Part shown: positions 41,901 through 48,160 of the stretch, one piece after another | Layout of the letters: every line of letters begins with the position of its first letter | Numbering within the stretch: the stretch's first letter is position 1 | Source: Aquila chrysaetos chrysaetos | Lineage: Eukaryota > Chordata > Aves > Accipitriformes > Accipitridae | DNA: 64,000 nt | Direction: 5' to 3' | Assembly: GCF_900496995.4 (NCBI RefSeq) | Contig: NC_044023.1 | Coordinates: 25,056,453 to 25,120,452, forward strand | Translations under genes and position numbers: made by a program | The notes under the pieces: generated by a model | Told to the model about the DNA's origin: nothing | The model's input: the letters and a program-made list of their open reading frames with translations, nothing else | Database searches by the model: none

Positions 41901-44218
41901 ACTGTAAGTAAAGGCAGCTGCAGACACTAAAAATGGAACTCTCTCTCTCACCCAATCTGTTCAGAAATACACAGTTGGAAAAATGCAACAAGCAACACTG
42001 CTATAAAGCAGAAGCAAGCAACAGCAGTGAAACCATTTGAAACCGTTACAAGGACAATTTTACAAAGTCCTAAAAATAGAGTAAGTACAAAAATACAGGC
42101 AATACTGGAGTATGCTCAGTAACTTCTGTAATACATTCACAGTTTCATGGAAAACAAACCTGATGAACTATTGCTCAAGAAAGAAAAACAACATATGGCC
42201 TACTTGCATGACAGTCTGATTTCGTGCTTGGCATCATAGTTCTCATACCCATGCGCTACTTATGCAGCAATTATGTCGAAAAAATGATGCAGATATAGCT
42301 AAACCTGCCACTATTTGCATTAAGTTATCCTGTTTGCAACTTGTCTCTCATCATTCATAACTTAAAATTTAGTGCATGATTAGTGACACTTTTTCTCTTT
42401 CCACTTAACTTTCATCGATGAAAAATACGATATTCTGAAAAAAGCCTCTCATTTTTTAAGGCCAGTGCCAAGTGATATGCTACATTTTCTTTGAGAAACA
42501 GTGAGTACAAATACAGAATTTTAGCATACTTCAAGAAAACTAGTAATGTGTTTACCTGTATTAAAAACTGTATCTGACTGAACACACAAATAGCAGGCAG
42601 TCAGCCATTCATAAAGAAATGGTTCAGCGTTAACATGGTAATAGCATTAATTAATTCTTAATAAGATAATGCTGCTTATAACTGTTTTTCCATGAACAAA
42701 GCTTTCATGGTGTTATGCAGTGGACAGGCATATAATTTAAGGAGGAGTTGAATACTATAAAGAGATGAAGCCCTCTATTTACCCACCGGCCAGGAAGAAA
42801 TCACAGAGCTTCATACACTCTTGAGATGGAGCGATCTCTCCAGTGGCAAGATACAACCATCACACTATGTTACCACGGTGCATTTCCTGCACGAGGAATT
42901 ACAAATGTCACATATTTTATGTGCCTTAGATGTGATTATAGCACTCAACTTCTACCAAAATAGTATAAGGTTTGCCAGTATTTCCATTACAGGTTTTTAT
43001 TTCCATATTTGTTTGGAAGTGTTTTTAAAAAAATGCAGCTTGACAAATTTGATACCTGGTATAGCAAACTAGAGTGAAAAATCGCTTGTTGGTTTTCAGT
43101 GTGAAATTTTAGAGTTTTTTGAAACTACTCTTTAGATGTTATTTCCAGGATACTCAGTAGGCCATTTTCCACACTAATTAAAAAGAACCAAAATTTTTTA
43201 GAAAAAAATTGCTCTAAGTAGGGAATCTTGAATGCATTTCTGAACACACAATGACACACGTATTTCCTTCATATATAGAGCTGCTTCCTGAACTAAAAAT
43301 ATTTTTTAATATCCAGGTGTAATCTTAGTTCAATAGGTCAACACCCCCCCCCCCCCAAACTAATGTCTGAAAAGTGGCCTTGTCTAGGGACATCTCTCGG
43401 CCTACTAGCCCTTTGATATTTATGAAATCCCTTAATTATGTAATCATATGATAAATCGTAGTAAATCTGAAGGACATTGAACCAAATTATTTTAACCAGA
43501 CAAAAATTCTAGTCTATTTTTTGACTGAAGTTTGCATATGGAAGGAAATAAATAGGTTATTTCCAAGGCCATGATCACATGTAGCTTCAGTGTTTATGAG
43601 CTGCTTTAGACATTTTAGCTGTTGAGCATCCAAGCTTCAGTGAATATACAACAAGACAAGACATCACTTTAAGTAGATTTTGTGCTCTTTTTCTCATATG
43701 TGTCAGCAGAAAATATAAAGCCTGATTAAATTAATCACCCTACTGTAAATTCAATATAGTACATAAGTAAAACAGGTAACTTCAAACACTGTTCTGGACT
43801 TAGATGACAACTCAAGAGATAAGCAGAAACATTTCATGTCCAAAATGGCCAAGCTAGTGATCAAATGACCAGAAATTTTGTTGTATTTTTTTAAACAATC
43901 CATAATACAGCCAAGTTTCTCTATAGTTCATGTTGAATTTCCTACTTGCATTCCTAATATGGGGGCCACCAGAATGAAGGTAAACAAACCACATATTGGT
44001 TGCACTGGTTTCTTGTTTGTCCCCAAGTGTAAAGCAATACTGTTCTATAAAGACTTTCTGTCCCATTTATGCTTAATTGTAAACAGCAAGGATTCCCTAA
44101 TATGTTTTTCATTTCAAAATCTCATATACCAACTGTTGCGATATCATCTGTCACTCACCTCAGCCACCTGCTGAGCCTCCACTACCTGCTGAGCCAGCAC
44201 CTCCATGTTGGTTGCCAT
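8794..44218 (-). CDS. NR2C2: NR2C2 (TR4) orphan nuclear receptor, complete spliced CDS
   Basis: Overview of the gene; exons are listed separately. The CDS joins 44218-44159, 31582-31472, 27747-27547, 25743-25641, 24580-24401, 22478-22331, 20698-20605, 20182-20049, 18403-18226, 17208-17087, 16537-16398, 12966-12829, 11283-11178 and 8968-8794. Every junction is GT-AG, the phases match, and the sum is 1890 nt (629 residues plus stop). The product binds direct repeats of AGGTCA as homodimer or TR2 heterodimer in the nucleus and regulates metabolism, spermatogenesis and globin genes (family knowledge). Domains: glutamine-rich N-terminus 1-145, two-zinc-finger DNA-binding domain about 150-215, hinge, ligand-binding domain about 400-620. 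The paralogue NR2C1 is excluded by TR4-type segments such as [18 protein letters not shown] and [12 protein letters not shown] and by the FGD5 neighbour. Confidence 0.96.
8969..11177 (-). other. NR2C2: NR2C2 intron 14 with an RFX-type X-box
   Basis: This 2.2-kb intron has no recognised transposon. A 13-bp near-palindrome GTTGCCTAGCAAC lies at 9398-9410 and fits the X-box consensus bound by RFX factors (see findings). An A-rich run lies at 10915-10945. Confidence 0.6.
11178..11283 (-). CDS. NR2C2: NR2C2 exon 14: residues 537-572, ligand-binding domain
   Basis: This 106-nt exon enters in phase 1 and leaves in phase 2. It encodes [20 protein letters not shown] followed by [16 protein letters not shown], covering helices 9 and 10. 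The acceptor is tgtttctttag and the donor GTATTT is weak. The reading continues openly into the intron for a few codons, as expected by chance. Confidence 0.96.
11284..12828 (-). other. NR2C2: NR2C2 intron 13
   Basis: A 1.5-kb intron without recognised transposons. A short telomere-like stretch, with CCCTAA units separated by a few bases, lies at 11867-11890. Open frames inside it have no protein resemblance. Confidence 0.6.
12829..12966 (-). CDS. NR2C2: NR2C2 exon 13: residues 491-537, ligand-binding domain
   Basis: This 138-nt exon has phase 1 at both ends and encodes [20 protein letters not shown], then [20 protein letters not shown] and VLFSP. It covers helices 7 to 9 of the ligand-binding domain. 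The acceptor is atctttttgtag and the donor GTAAGG. It is nearly invariant against the mammalian TR4 that I recall. Confidence 0.97.
12967..16397 (-). other. NR2C2: NR2C2 intron 12, host of the solo LTR
   Basis: A 3.4-kb intron. Apart from the LTR it holds AT-rich unique-looking sequence and a short direct repeat of an AATAAAACAAATCAT-like unit at 14341-14382. No other gene or element was recognised. Confidence 0.6.
14938..15488 (+). mobile_element. Solo LTR of an avian ERVL-type endogenous retrovirus
   Basis: A 551-bp element that begins TGTCCTGGTTTCAGCTGG and ends with CA at 15487-15488. It is flanked on both sides by the identical 5 bp TCAGT (14933-14937 and 15489-15493). A 5-bp target duplication suits ERVL-like elements. 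Internal promoter signals are visible: a TATATAAA box at about 15211 and an (ATT)n tract at 15320-15335 before a T-rich R/U5-like part. No internal viral genes remain, so it is a solo LTR left by recombination. It sits in NR2C2 intron 12 in antisense orientation. I recognise it as a repeat common in neoavian genomes, but the exact family name is uncertain. Confidence 0.9.
16398..16537 (-). CDS. NR2C2: NR2C2 exon 12: residues 444-491, ligand-binding domain signature
   Basis: This 140-nt exon enters in phase 2 and leaves in phase 1. It encodes [20 protein letters not shown], then [20 protein letters not shown] and QNSIQE. The W-x-E-L-F-x-L-G-L-A-Q motif is the helix 4/5 signature of TR2/TR4. 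The pyrimidine tract in front of the acceptor is an imperfect tandem duplication (16542-16578; see findings). The donor is GTATGT. Confidence 0.96.
16542..16578 (+). repeat. 15-bp tandem repeat in the splice acceptor tract of NR2C2 exon 12
   Basis: Two perfect copies of AAACAACAGAAAATC (16542-16556 and 16557-16571) plus a partial third lie directly upstream, in transcript sense, of the exon 12 acceptor at 16538-16539. On the transcript strand they duplicate the pyrimidine-rich segment GATTTTCTGTTGTTT. Confidence 0.9.
16619..16662 (+). repeat. 22-bp AT-rich tandem duplication
   Basis: Two adjacent 22-bp copies built on TAATTATGTTAATTGTAACA differ by one base (G versus A). They lie in NR2C2 intron 11, and each copy can form a small internal stem. 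Confidence 0.85.
17087..17208 (-). CDS. NR2C2: NR2C2 exon 11: residues 404-444, ligand-binding domain
   Basis: This 122-nt exon enters in phase 0 and leaves in phase 2. It encodes [20 protein letters not shown], then [20 protein letters not shown]. This is the helix 3 region of the nuclear receptor ligand-binding domain; FQALG followed by the next exon forms the signature that packs helices 3 to 5. The acceptor is tattttttgcag and the donor GTAAAT. Confidence 0.96.
18226..18403 (-). CDS. NR2C2: NR2C2 exon 10: residues 344-403, entry to the ligand-binding domain
   Basis: This 178-nt exon enters in phase 2 and leaves in phase 0. It encodes [20 protein letters not shown], then [20 protein letters not shown] and [19 protein letters not shown]. 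The final part leads into ligand-binding-domain helix 3. The acceptor is preceded by an uninterrupted tract of 16 T (minus strand), an extreme pyrimidine tract prone to length variation. The donor is GTATGT. Confidence 0.96.
20049..20182 (-). CDS. NR2C2: NR2C2 exon 9: residues 300-344, hinge
   Basis: This 134-nt exon enters in phase 0 and leaves in phase 2. It encodes [20 protein letters not shown], then [20 protein letters not shown] and SEIT. The [11 protein letters not shown] segment is shared with TR2, while the acidic tail is TR4-type. The acceptor is ctttttag and the donor GTATGC. Confidence 0.94.
20605..20698 (-). CDS. NR2C2: NR2C2 exon 8: residues 268-299, hinge
   Basis: This 94-nt exon enters in phase 2 and leaves in phase 0, encoding [20 protein letters not shown] followed by [11 protein letters not shown]. 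The acceptor is cttttgcacag, with a weak pyrimidine tract, and the donor GTATAA is weaker than average. These features are compatible with regulated inclusion, although skipping (94 nt) would break the frame. The residues match the linker between the DNA- and ligand-binding domains of TR4. Confidence 0.93.
22331..22478 (-). CDS. NR2C2: NR2C2 exon 7: residues 219-268, hinge
   Basis: This 148-nt exon enters in phase 1 and leaves in phase 2. It encodes [20 protein letters not shown], then [20 protein letters not shown] and FVADKDGTR. It forms the hinge just after the DNA-binding domain, including the basic C-terminal extension. PFDV distinguishes it from NR2C1, which has PIEV here. The acceptor is ctttatgtag and the donor GTGAGT. 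Confidence 0.96.
24401..24580 (-). CDS. NR2C2: NR2C2 exon 6: residues 159-219, core of the DNA-binding domain
   Basis: This 180-nt exon in phase 1 encodes [20 protein letters not shown] and continues through the second zinc finger to MGMKMES. The visible cysteines are C167 and C170, completing finger 1, and C186, C192, C202 and C205, forming finger 2. The P-box is CEGCKG, which sets AGGTCA half-site recognition. The sequence has the family's usual spacing with no missing ligand. The acceptor is gtttcctag and the donor GTGAGT. Confidence 0.97.
24581..25640 (-). other. NR2C2: NR2C2 intron 5
   Basis: A 1.06-kb intron that splits the DNA-binding domain between the two halves of zinc finger 1, the usual position in this family. 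No repeats or regulatory motifs were recognised. Confidence 0.6.
25641..25743 (-). CDS. NR2C2: NR2C2 exon 5: residues 125-159, start of the DNA-binding domain
   Basis: This 103-nt exon enters in phase 0 and leaves in phase 1. It encodes [20 protein letters not shown], then [15 protein letters not shown], which contains the first two zinc-binding cysteines (C150 and C153) of the nuclear receptor zinc finger 1. The donor is GTAAGG and the acceptor ttgttttag. A CR1 3' end begins only 35 bases upstream of the acceptor, so the splicing branch site must lie in that short stretch or inside the repeat. Confidence 0.95.
25744..27546 (-). other. NR2C2: NR2C2 intron 4
   Basis: A 1.8-kb intron containing the CR1 copy at its exon 5 end and the 26-base A run at its exon 4 end. 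The remainder is AT-rich, with an A-rich/CA-rich stretch at 26810-26850. Confidence 0.6.
25778..26232 (-). mobile_element. CR1 LINE fragment, minus strand, next to NR2C2 exon 5
   Basis: A 5'-truncated CR1 copy in the minus orientation, hence sense with NR2C2. Its 3' end lies at 25778, where ATTCTATG-type repeats read on the minus strand. The minus frame around 26224-25931 carries the usual CR1 C-terminal remnants ([38 protein letters not shown]). Preservation of the tail suggests a younger copy than the one at 4.7 kb. It occupies NR2C2 intron 4 and ends 35 bases from the exon 5 acceptor. Confidence 0.95.
27547..27747 (-). CDS. NR2C2: NR2C2 exon 4: residues 58-124, N-terminal region
   Basis: This 201-nt exon has phase 0 at both ends and encodes [19 protein letters not shown] through IVPGRIQ. 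It is part of the glutamine- and threonine-rich activation region in front of the DNA-binding domain and shows the repeated IQIVT/IVTD motif of the TR2/TR4 family. The acceptor is ttttacag and the donor GTAAAT. On the plus strand a 26-base A run (27491-27516) starts 30 bases beyond the donor, which becomes a U-rich tract just inside the intron in the transcript. Confidence 0.95.
27748..31471 (-). other. NR2C2: NR2C2 intron 3
   Basis: A 3.7-kb intron with the CR1 copy at 28.2-29.2 kb. The stretch 30720-30990 has higher GC and slightly gene-like short frames on both strands, but no splice-bounded exon or family motif could be found in it. Confidence 0.55.
28212..29157 (-). mobile_element. CR1 LINE fragment, minus strand, in NR2C2 intron 3
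   Basis: A CR1 copy of about 0.95 kb in the minus orientation. The 3' end at about 28212 has the ATTCTATG-like tail. Reading the minus strand from 29157, one finds reverse transcriptase remnants: [12 protein letters not shown], then [20 protein letters not shown], then [19 protein letters not shown], interrupted by a stop, then [20 protein letters not shown]. Stops and frameshifts make it inactive. Its sequence differs enough from the copy at 25.8 kb to suggest another CR1 subfamily. Confidence 0.95.
31472..31582 (-). CDS. NR2C2: NR2C2 exon 3: residues 21-57
   Basis: This 111-nt exon has phase 0 at both ends, acceptor tttacag and donor GTAAAA. It encodes [13 protein letters not shown] followed by [16 protein letters not shown] and ASPQRIQ. 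The internal Met-34 (MTSP) is the start of the canonical 596-residue mammalian TR4; counting from it, this gene also gives 596 residues. Because the exon is a multiple of three, skipping it would keep the frame but remove that internal start. Its surrounding Kozak context (G at -3, A at +4) is weaker than that of exon 2. Confidence 0.93.
37340..37359. repeat. Perfect 20-bp palindrome
   Basis: AATCAGTCTTAAGACTGATT equals its own reverse complement with no spacer. It is followed by a partial copy (AAGACTTAAGAATT). It lies in NR2C2 intron 2; function unknown. Confidence 0.95.
38307..38350. repeat. Inverted repeat with 13-bp arms
   Basis: Left arm CTACATTAGTAGT (38307-38319) and right arm ACTACTAATGTAG (38338-38350) are separated by 18 bases. 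The segment GTACTACATTAGTA also occurs twice as a direct repeat (38305 and 38325), so the hairpin seems to have grown by local duplication. Confidence 0.9.
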
Positions 44219-44242
44219 GGTGAAACAAGATCATTAGAGAAC
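44159..44242 (-). CDS. NR2C2: NR2C2 exon 2: start codon and residues 1-20
   Basis: The coding part is 44218-44159, encoding [20 protein letters not shown], followed by donor GTGAGT. The ATG at 44218 sits in a strong Kozak context (CACCATGG; A at -3, G at +4). An in-frame TAA lies 18 nt upstream (44236-44234), so no longer in-frame N-terminus is possible through this exon. The exon 5' border is inferred at 44242, after the acceptor tcaaacag. The glutamine-rich short repeats (AQQV twice) resemble the N-terminal extension of the longer mammalian TR4 isoform. Confidence is high for the coding part and moderate for the 5' border. Confidence 0.88.
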
Positions 44243-46239
44243 CTGTTTGAAAAGATGCCAGCAACGTCCATCAGGCACAAAAGTTATTTTTTTTCCTTAT
44301 TATTAAAGAAAGCTCTGATATGACTTTTTGATAATTTACAATACTGTTTGATGTATCTGAGAAATAAGAAAATATGCCACGGATGCATGGATGTGTGTGC
44401 GCACATATATATACACATATATGTACAGTACATGCATACTGGAACCATACTGTTCAAAAAGCTGAGGCACAGTTATTCTTTTACTTTATAAAGCCTCTAA
44501 AGCGGTTTGTGGAACTCACAGATCTCTAAGGCGCTTTCCTCAACTCAAGGGAAGAGAAAACTTACAGGTAAACTGCTTCTACACTACATGCTGAACAAGG
44601 AAACAGCAATCTAAGAATACTGTTTTGAGCAAATTTTTATTGAGTCATTCCATCAAACTGCCATGTTCATCCATATTCTTACGGTAATCTTGCACAATAA
44701 GGGAAATAAACTGTCACATCTAAAATGTATTTTCTATTACCTAAACTATTTTTTTATTATAGTGTGGTAGCATCACCACTCTGAGGAGAAAATACTGCAG
44801 AATTGTTTTATCCCTTTGTGAGTGTCTGTACCTTCAACTTAACGCTCTTCAGGGTTTAAAAAAAAAAAAGAAGACAAAGCAAAGAGAAAAAGGAGGAAAC
44901 AAGGAAAAAAAAACCACTTCCAATATATTTTTAATTATCATTATTAGGGCTGTGTTTCTCCAAGGGTAAATTTAATTAAGATTTCAAATTCATACATTCA
45001 GTTTTTAATTGTGACTTGCTCATTACAGAGCCAGAGTTCAGATTCTGACCCAGGTGCAGGTAATGAAAAGGCACTCCTGAATGCTGGCTCAATTGATGTT
45101 TTATTGAAAACCTTCTGTTGGTATTTCCAAAGCAATCATTTAACATAAAATTAAAAAATACTAGGAACAATAGCAATACATGTAACAGAAATATGCATGC
45201 ATGTCTCTAGCACCAACCTCCCCATTCAAATGCAACTTCTACAAAGCTAACATTGTTGAAAATGTCAAAATTCATTAAGCTAAAAAGATTAAATCATATT
45301 GTGGTAAATTAAATGTGAAAACTATTTTGCATATGTCAATGGAACACTATTTGTAACAATGCATAATCAAAGTTGAGACATTCCCTATGGAAAACATATT
45401 TATGCTCGTTCCTCATACAGCTTGTAACTTTTATTCAAGTGTTCAACTTGCACAGTAAGCTTATGAACTATTTCCACCAGACCCATTTAATGTTGCAGCT
45501 TGTGGATGGTTTCTCATTTGTTCAGTAATTCCTTTTCAGTGTTTTCGCTTATTTTAAATTCATTTTTTATGTTCAGCAAGGAAGATAACCATATGCTCAT
45601 AACATGCTGTTTTCTCAGTGCTTTAAGATGAAGGAAGCCCTGAAGATGAGGTATTTTGTTCATAAGAATACCCTTCTAAGACCCAATACAGTCTTTGCTG
45701 TGGTACGGCTCTGAGAGATTTGCTGTTGGTGGTGTTATCCACCAAGGTTTTTTGTACTTTCCATCTTCCCAAAACAGCAATAAGCTGAGGCTAGCTGATC
45801 AAATCCAACTGAAAGCCCAGAGACCATACACAGCCACGCCCAGTAAGCTTGTTAATGATGTTGACTCGCAGAATGTGGCACAAGGCAAAACCAGCTTCCT
45901 AGCAAAACCCTTGAGCAGCAAAGTTCATAAGGAAAAAAAAATCCCCAAAACAAACCAACAAAAAATATGGAACTTAAAAGCTGCAAGGAGGCACCTGGAG
46001 CACCAGGAAAATATTTCCCATGCAATAGGGTGGCAGCCAACTCAGTGCGCGTAGACGTGCTGCTGTCCAAAATACGGCATAAAACCATCCTCTCTCCCTA
46101 AGTTGCAGTGAAATCTCAGAAGAAAGTCATACACTCCATTTGAGATACTCTATGGGTATGGCCCTACTAGAATGACATGGCAAAAGGCCGAATTCAAGCT
46201 TATTGAAATTTGTTCCTTTGTCTTAAGGAAACGGTGTTG
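44243..46239 (-). other. NR2C2: Distal NR2C2 intron 1
   Basis: AT-rich intron sequence between coding exon 2 and the CpG island, with an ATAC/TATA microsatellite at 44404-44430. The plus-strand frames at 45695-46054 and the minus-strand frame at 45852-46088 are chance. No recognised repeat. Confidence 0.5.
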
Positions 46240-46803
46240 TTCACACTGCGTGCTTGACTCAGCTATATCAAGCGGCAGGCCAGCACCCTTCTCCTCAGCA
46301 GGAGTCTGGGGGAGACAGGAAAGGCGGGACTCGCAGGTTAGGCTCTGCCGGGAACCCCTGTTGCACTGTCACTGTGGCAAGAAGCCGGTAGGAATCCTTG
46401 CAGCAATTGATACGACAGAAAATAACGAGGTCCGAGCCCCGGCCAGGAGCAGCCCCGACACCTCAGACCTGCTGTACCCCACGCCGCCTGGCTCGAGCCG
46501 CGTCTGAGGGCAGCCTCTTTCCCGCCGCGCTCGCCGCCTGCCCCCATTGGCTGCGGCGCCCTCGCGGCCCGCCGACACGCAAAACCCCCCGCCCAGCCCG
46601 CTACTGGCGTGTCTTGGGGCAGCTACCGCCCCGCGCGCCATGAAACCACACCCCTCCCTCCCGCCTCTCGTTTCAGCCAATGACCTCATGGAAGACGCAG
46701 CACTCCCACGCACGCCACCGATTGGTTGAGGGAACCGCCCGTAAGGCCGGTGGCCCCACCTCTCGAGTAAGAGGGAAAACACCCAAGGGACGCGACTAAG
46801 CAC

Positions 46804-46814
46804 AAGATGGCGGC
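46804..46814 (+). promoter_or_regulatory. YY1-type motif 1
   Basis: AAGATGGCGGC is the extended YY1 core-promoter motif, usually found just downstream of a start site and read in the direction of transcription. Its plus orientation argues for plus-strand initiation slightly upstream. Confidence 0.7.
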
Positions 46815-46863
46815 GCTGGCTGGCGGCCAAGTCTCAGGCGGGGCTGCTGCCGCCGCCATTAGG

Positions 46864-46888
46864 CCCCCCTCCCCCTCCCCCTCCCCTC
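46864..46888 (-). promoter_or_regulatory. G-quadruplex-forming promoter motif
   Basis: On the minus strand four runs of four to six G are separated by single A bases, the shortest possible loops. The plus strand shows CCCCTCCCC repeats, which are also SP/KLF/MAZ-type sites. It lies between the two YY1-type motifs and just before a GTATATCC element on the plus strand. Confidence 0.75.
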
Positions 46889-46948
46889 CGGTATATCCTT
46901 ATGTCAGGCTATGAGGGGCCCGGGCATAGCAGTAGGGAAGCGGCCGGT

Positions 46949-46959
46949 AAGATGGCGGC
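46949..46959 (+). promoter_or_regulatory. YY1-type motif 2, overlapping a splice donor
   Basis: A second AAGATGGCGGC in the same orientation. Its first bases are part of a plus-strand donor GTAAGA at 46947-46952, so a plus-strand first exon could end at 46946. Confidence 0.65.
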
Positions 46960-47309
46960 GTCTCAGCCCCGTATGCAAAGTACCCGCCGCCCCCTCCCCT
47001 CCGCCCTCCCGGTGGCAAAGGTAAAAGGGTCGGGTTCAAGCCGCCGCCTCCGCCCGCTCAGACTCCATCTTCTCTCTCTGTGTCCGTGTCCCGAGCTCGT
47101 CATCGCCGCAACCATCGCCCCTGCGACCCCCCGGACAGCAGTCTGCTCTCACCGAGACCGGACCGGCTCCGACCTCAGGCGGCCCACATTCCAGCCCAGC
47201 GGCTCCGCAACGGGACTCCCGCACCGGATCGACCCAGCACCTCACAATGGTTCTCTCTCTCTCTCCAGGAGCTGTAGGCCAGCCTACAGCACGGCCGGCT
47301 CTCGCTTAC

Positions 47310-48160
47310 CAGCAAAATACCAGAGCCTTAAAATCCCCCCTCCCCTTAAACCGAGCGTTACCCCTCCCCTTTGCCGCTCGCGGGGGTGTCCCGAAGAGGG
47401 CCCCGATGCCACCTCCCCGCGCCCCCTCCCTCTTCCTGGCCCAAAAGAAAGAAACCCACCCGGGCCGCCTCAATTTTAAAAAACGATTTTTACCTCAGGA
47501 ATTGGCGCCAAACGTGCCCTGGCGGTGACCCTGACCCGGGCCCAGGCGGGCCGGTGTTGGGTGACGGTGCCCAGCGGCGGCCCTCCCTCCCCCCGTGAGG
47601 GCGGCGGCGGTGAGGGGGTAACGGGTTCCGCGGAGGGGAAGGGGGGGGGGCCGGGTCTGTATTACGGGGCCGCGCGGGGGGGGGTGGTGGTGTTTTGTTT
47701 TGTGTGCCGTGCCCCTGTGAAAGGTCAGAGTTCGTGACCCCGCCCGCCGCTGCCGCCGCCCGAGAGCGTCTCCCCGCTTCCTCTTCCCAGCACCAGGCCG
47801 GCCGCGGCCCCCTCCATCCCCCTCGTGGGGCGGGGCTGGGGACGGCGGCGGGGGAGGGGCTACCTGAGCCGCTCCGAGCCTCCGCGCCGACGCTCGGGCG
47901 GGCAGCGCGCGCCGCCGGCCCGCTCCCTCCGGCTGCGCCCGCAGCGGCGGTGTCCCCTGCGCACGTAGGGGGCGGCCCCGGGCCCGGAGGCCTGTGCGGG
48001 GCTGTCGTTGTGCCCCGGCGGGAGAGGGCGCTGGGCAGACACCTGAGCGCGGAGGAGCCCAGCCCTTGCCCAGGCTCCCCCTTCCGAAACCGTGGGGGGA
48101 AGATGCTGCCCCTCTCCACACCAGCCCCTGGTAGCCCTCGCACGCGAGGCTCCTGTGCAG
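47310..48160 (-). other. NR2C2: Probable region of NR2C2 noncoding exon 1
   Basis: NR2C2 needs a 5' noncoding exon upstream of exon 2. The best minus-strand donors in the CpG island end exons at 47494 and 47310. The 5' limit of the exon is unknown, so the interval is only a bracket. Spliced to 44242, the reading frame of the CDS meets a TAA six codons before the ATG, so the exon is noncoding whichever donor is used. Confidence 0.5.

Larger units (their letters stand above)
31583..44158 (-). other. NR2C2: NR2C2 intron 2 (12.6 kb), largely unique-looking sequence
   Basis: The largest intron of the gene. I could not recognise any CR1, LTR or DNA transposon in it. It holds (TTTG)n at 33299-33319, a perfect 20-bp palindrome at 37340-37359, a 13-bp inverted repeat at 38307-38350, TATA-type microsatellites at 39716-39745, and a poly-C run at 43345-43357. 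Large, repeat-poor 5' introns often carry regulatory elements, but no specific one is demonstrated here. Confidence 0.5.
46240..48160. promoter_or_regulatory. NR2C2: CpG island: NR2C2 promoter, probably bidirectional
   Basis: A block of about 1.9 kb with very high GC and abundant CpG in an otherwise AT-rich window. It contains CCAAT/ATTGG boxes at about 46546, 46677 and 46722, two AAGATGGCGGC motifs (46804-46814 and 46949-46959) and a C-tract promoter element at 46864-46888. Splice donors exist on the minus strand at 47310/47309 (GCTG|GTAAGC) and 47494/47493 (TGAG|GTAAAA), either of which could end NR2C2 noncoding exon 1, and on the plus strand at 46946/46947 (CCG|GTAAGA). In mammals the lncRNA FGD5-AS1 starts head to head with NR2C2 here. 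No transcription start site is proven. Confidence 0.85.

Noticed and set aside
45690..46090. Higher-complexity stretch with long frames on both strands upstream of exon 2
   Set aside because: I suspected a repeat or exon, but found no terminal repeats, target duplication, splice-bounded conserved peptide or known family.
46369..47598. Several plus- and minus-strand frames over the promoter (for example 46901-47479 plus, 46369-46830 minus)
   Set aside because: They overlap each other in different frames, are Pro/Arg/Ser-rich, and start within the promoter. No family resemblance and no splice-consistent continuation.
47495..48121. Minus-strand 208-codon Arg/Pro-rich open frame in the CpG island
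   Set aside because: It is a stop-poor GC-rich frame with low-complexity composition that ends at the candidate donor and is not in phase with the NR2C2 ATG. It is expected by chance in such DNA.
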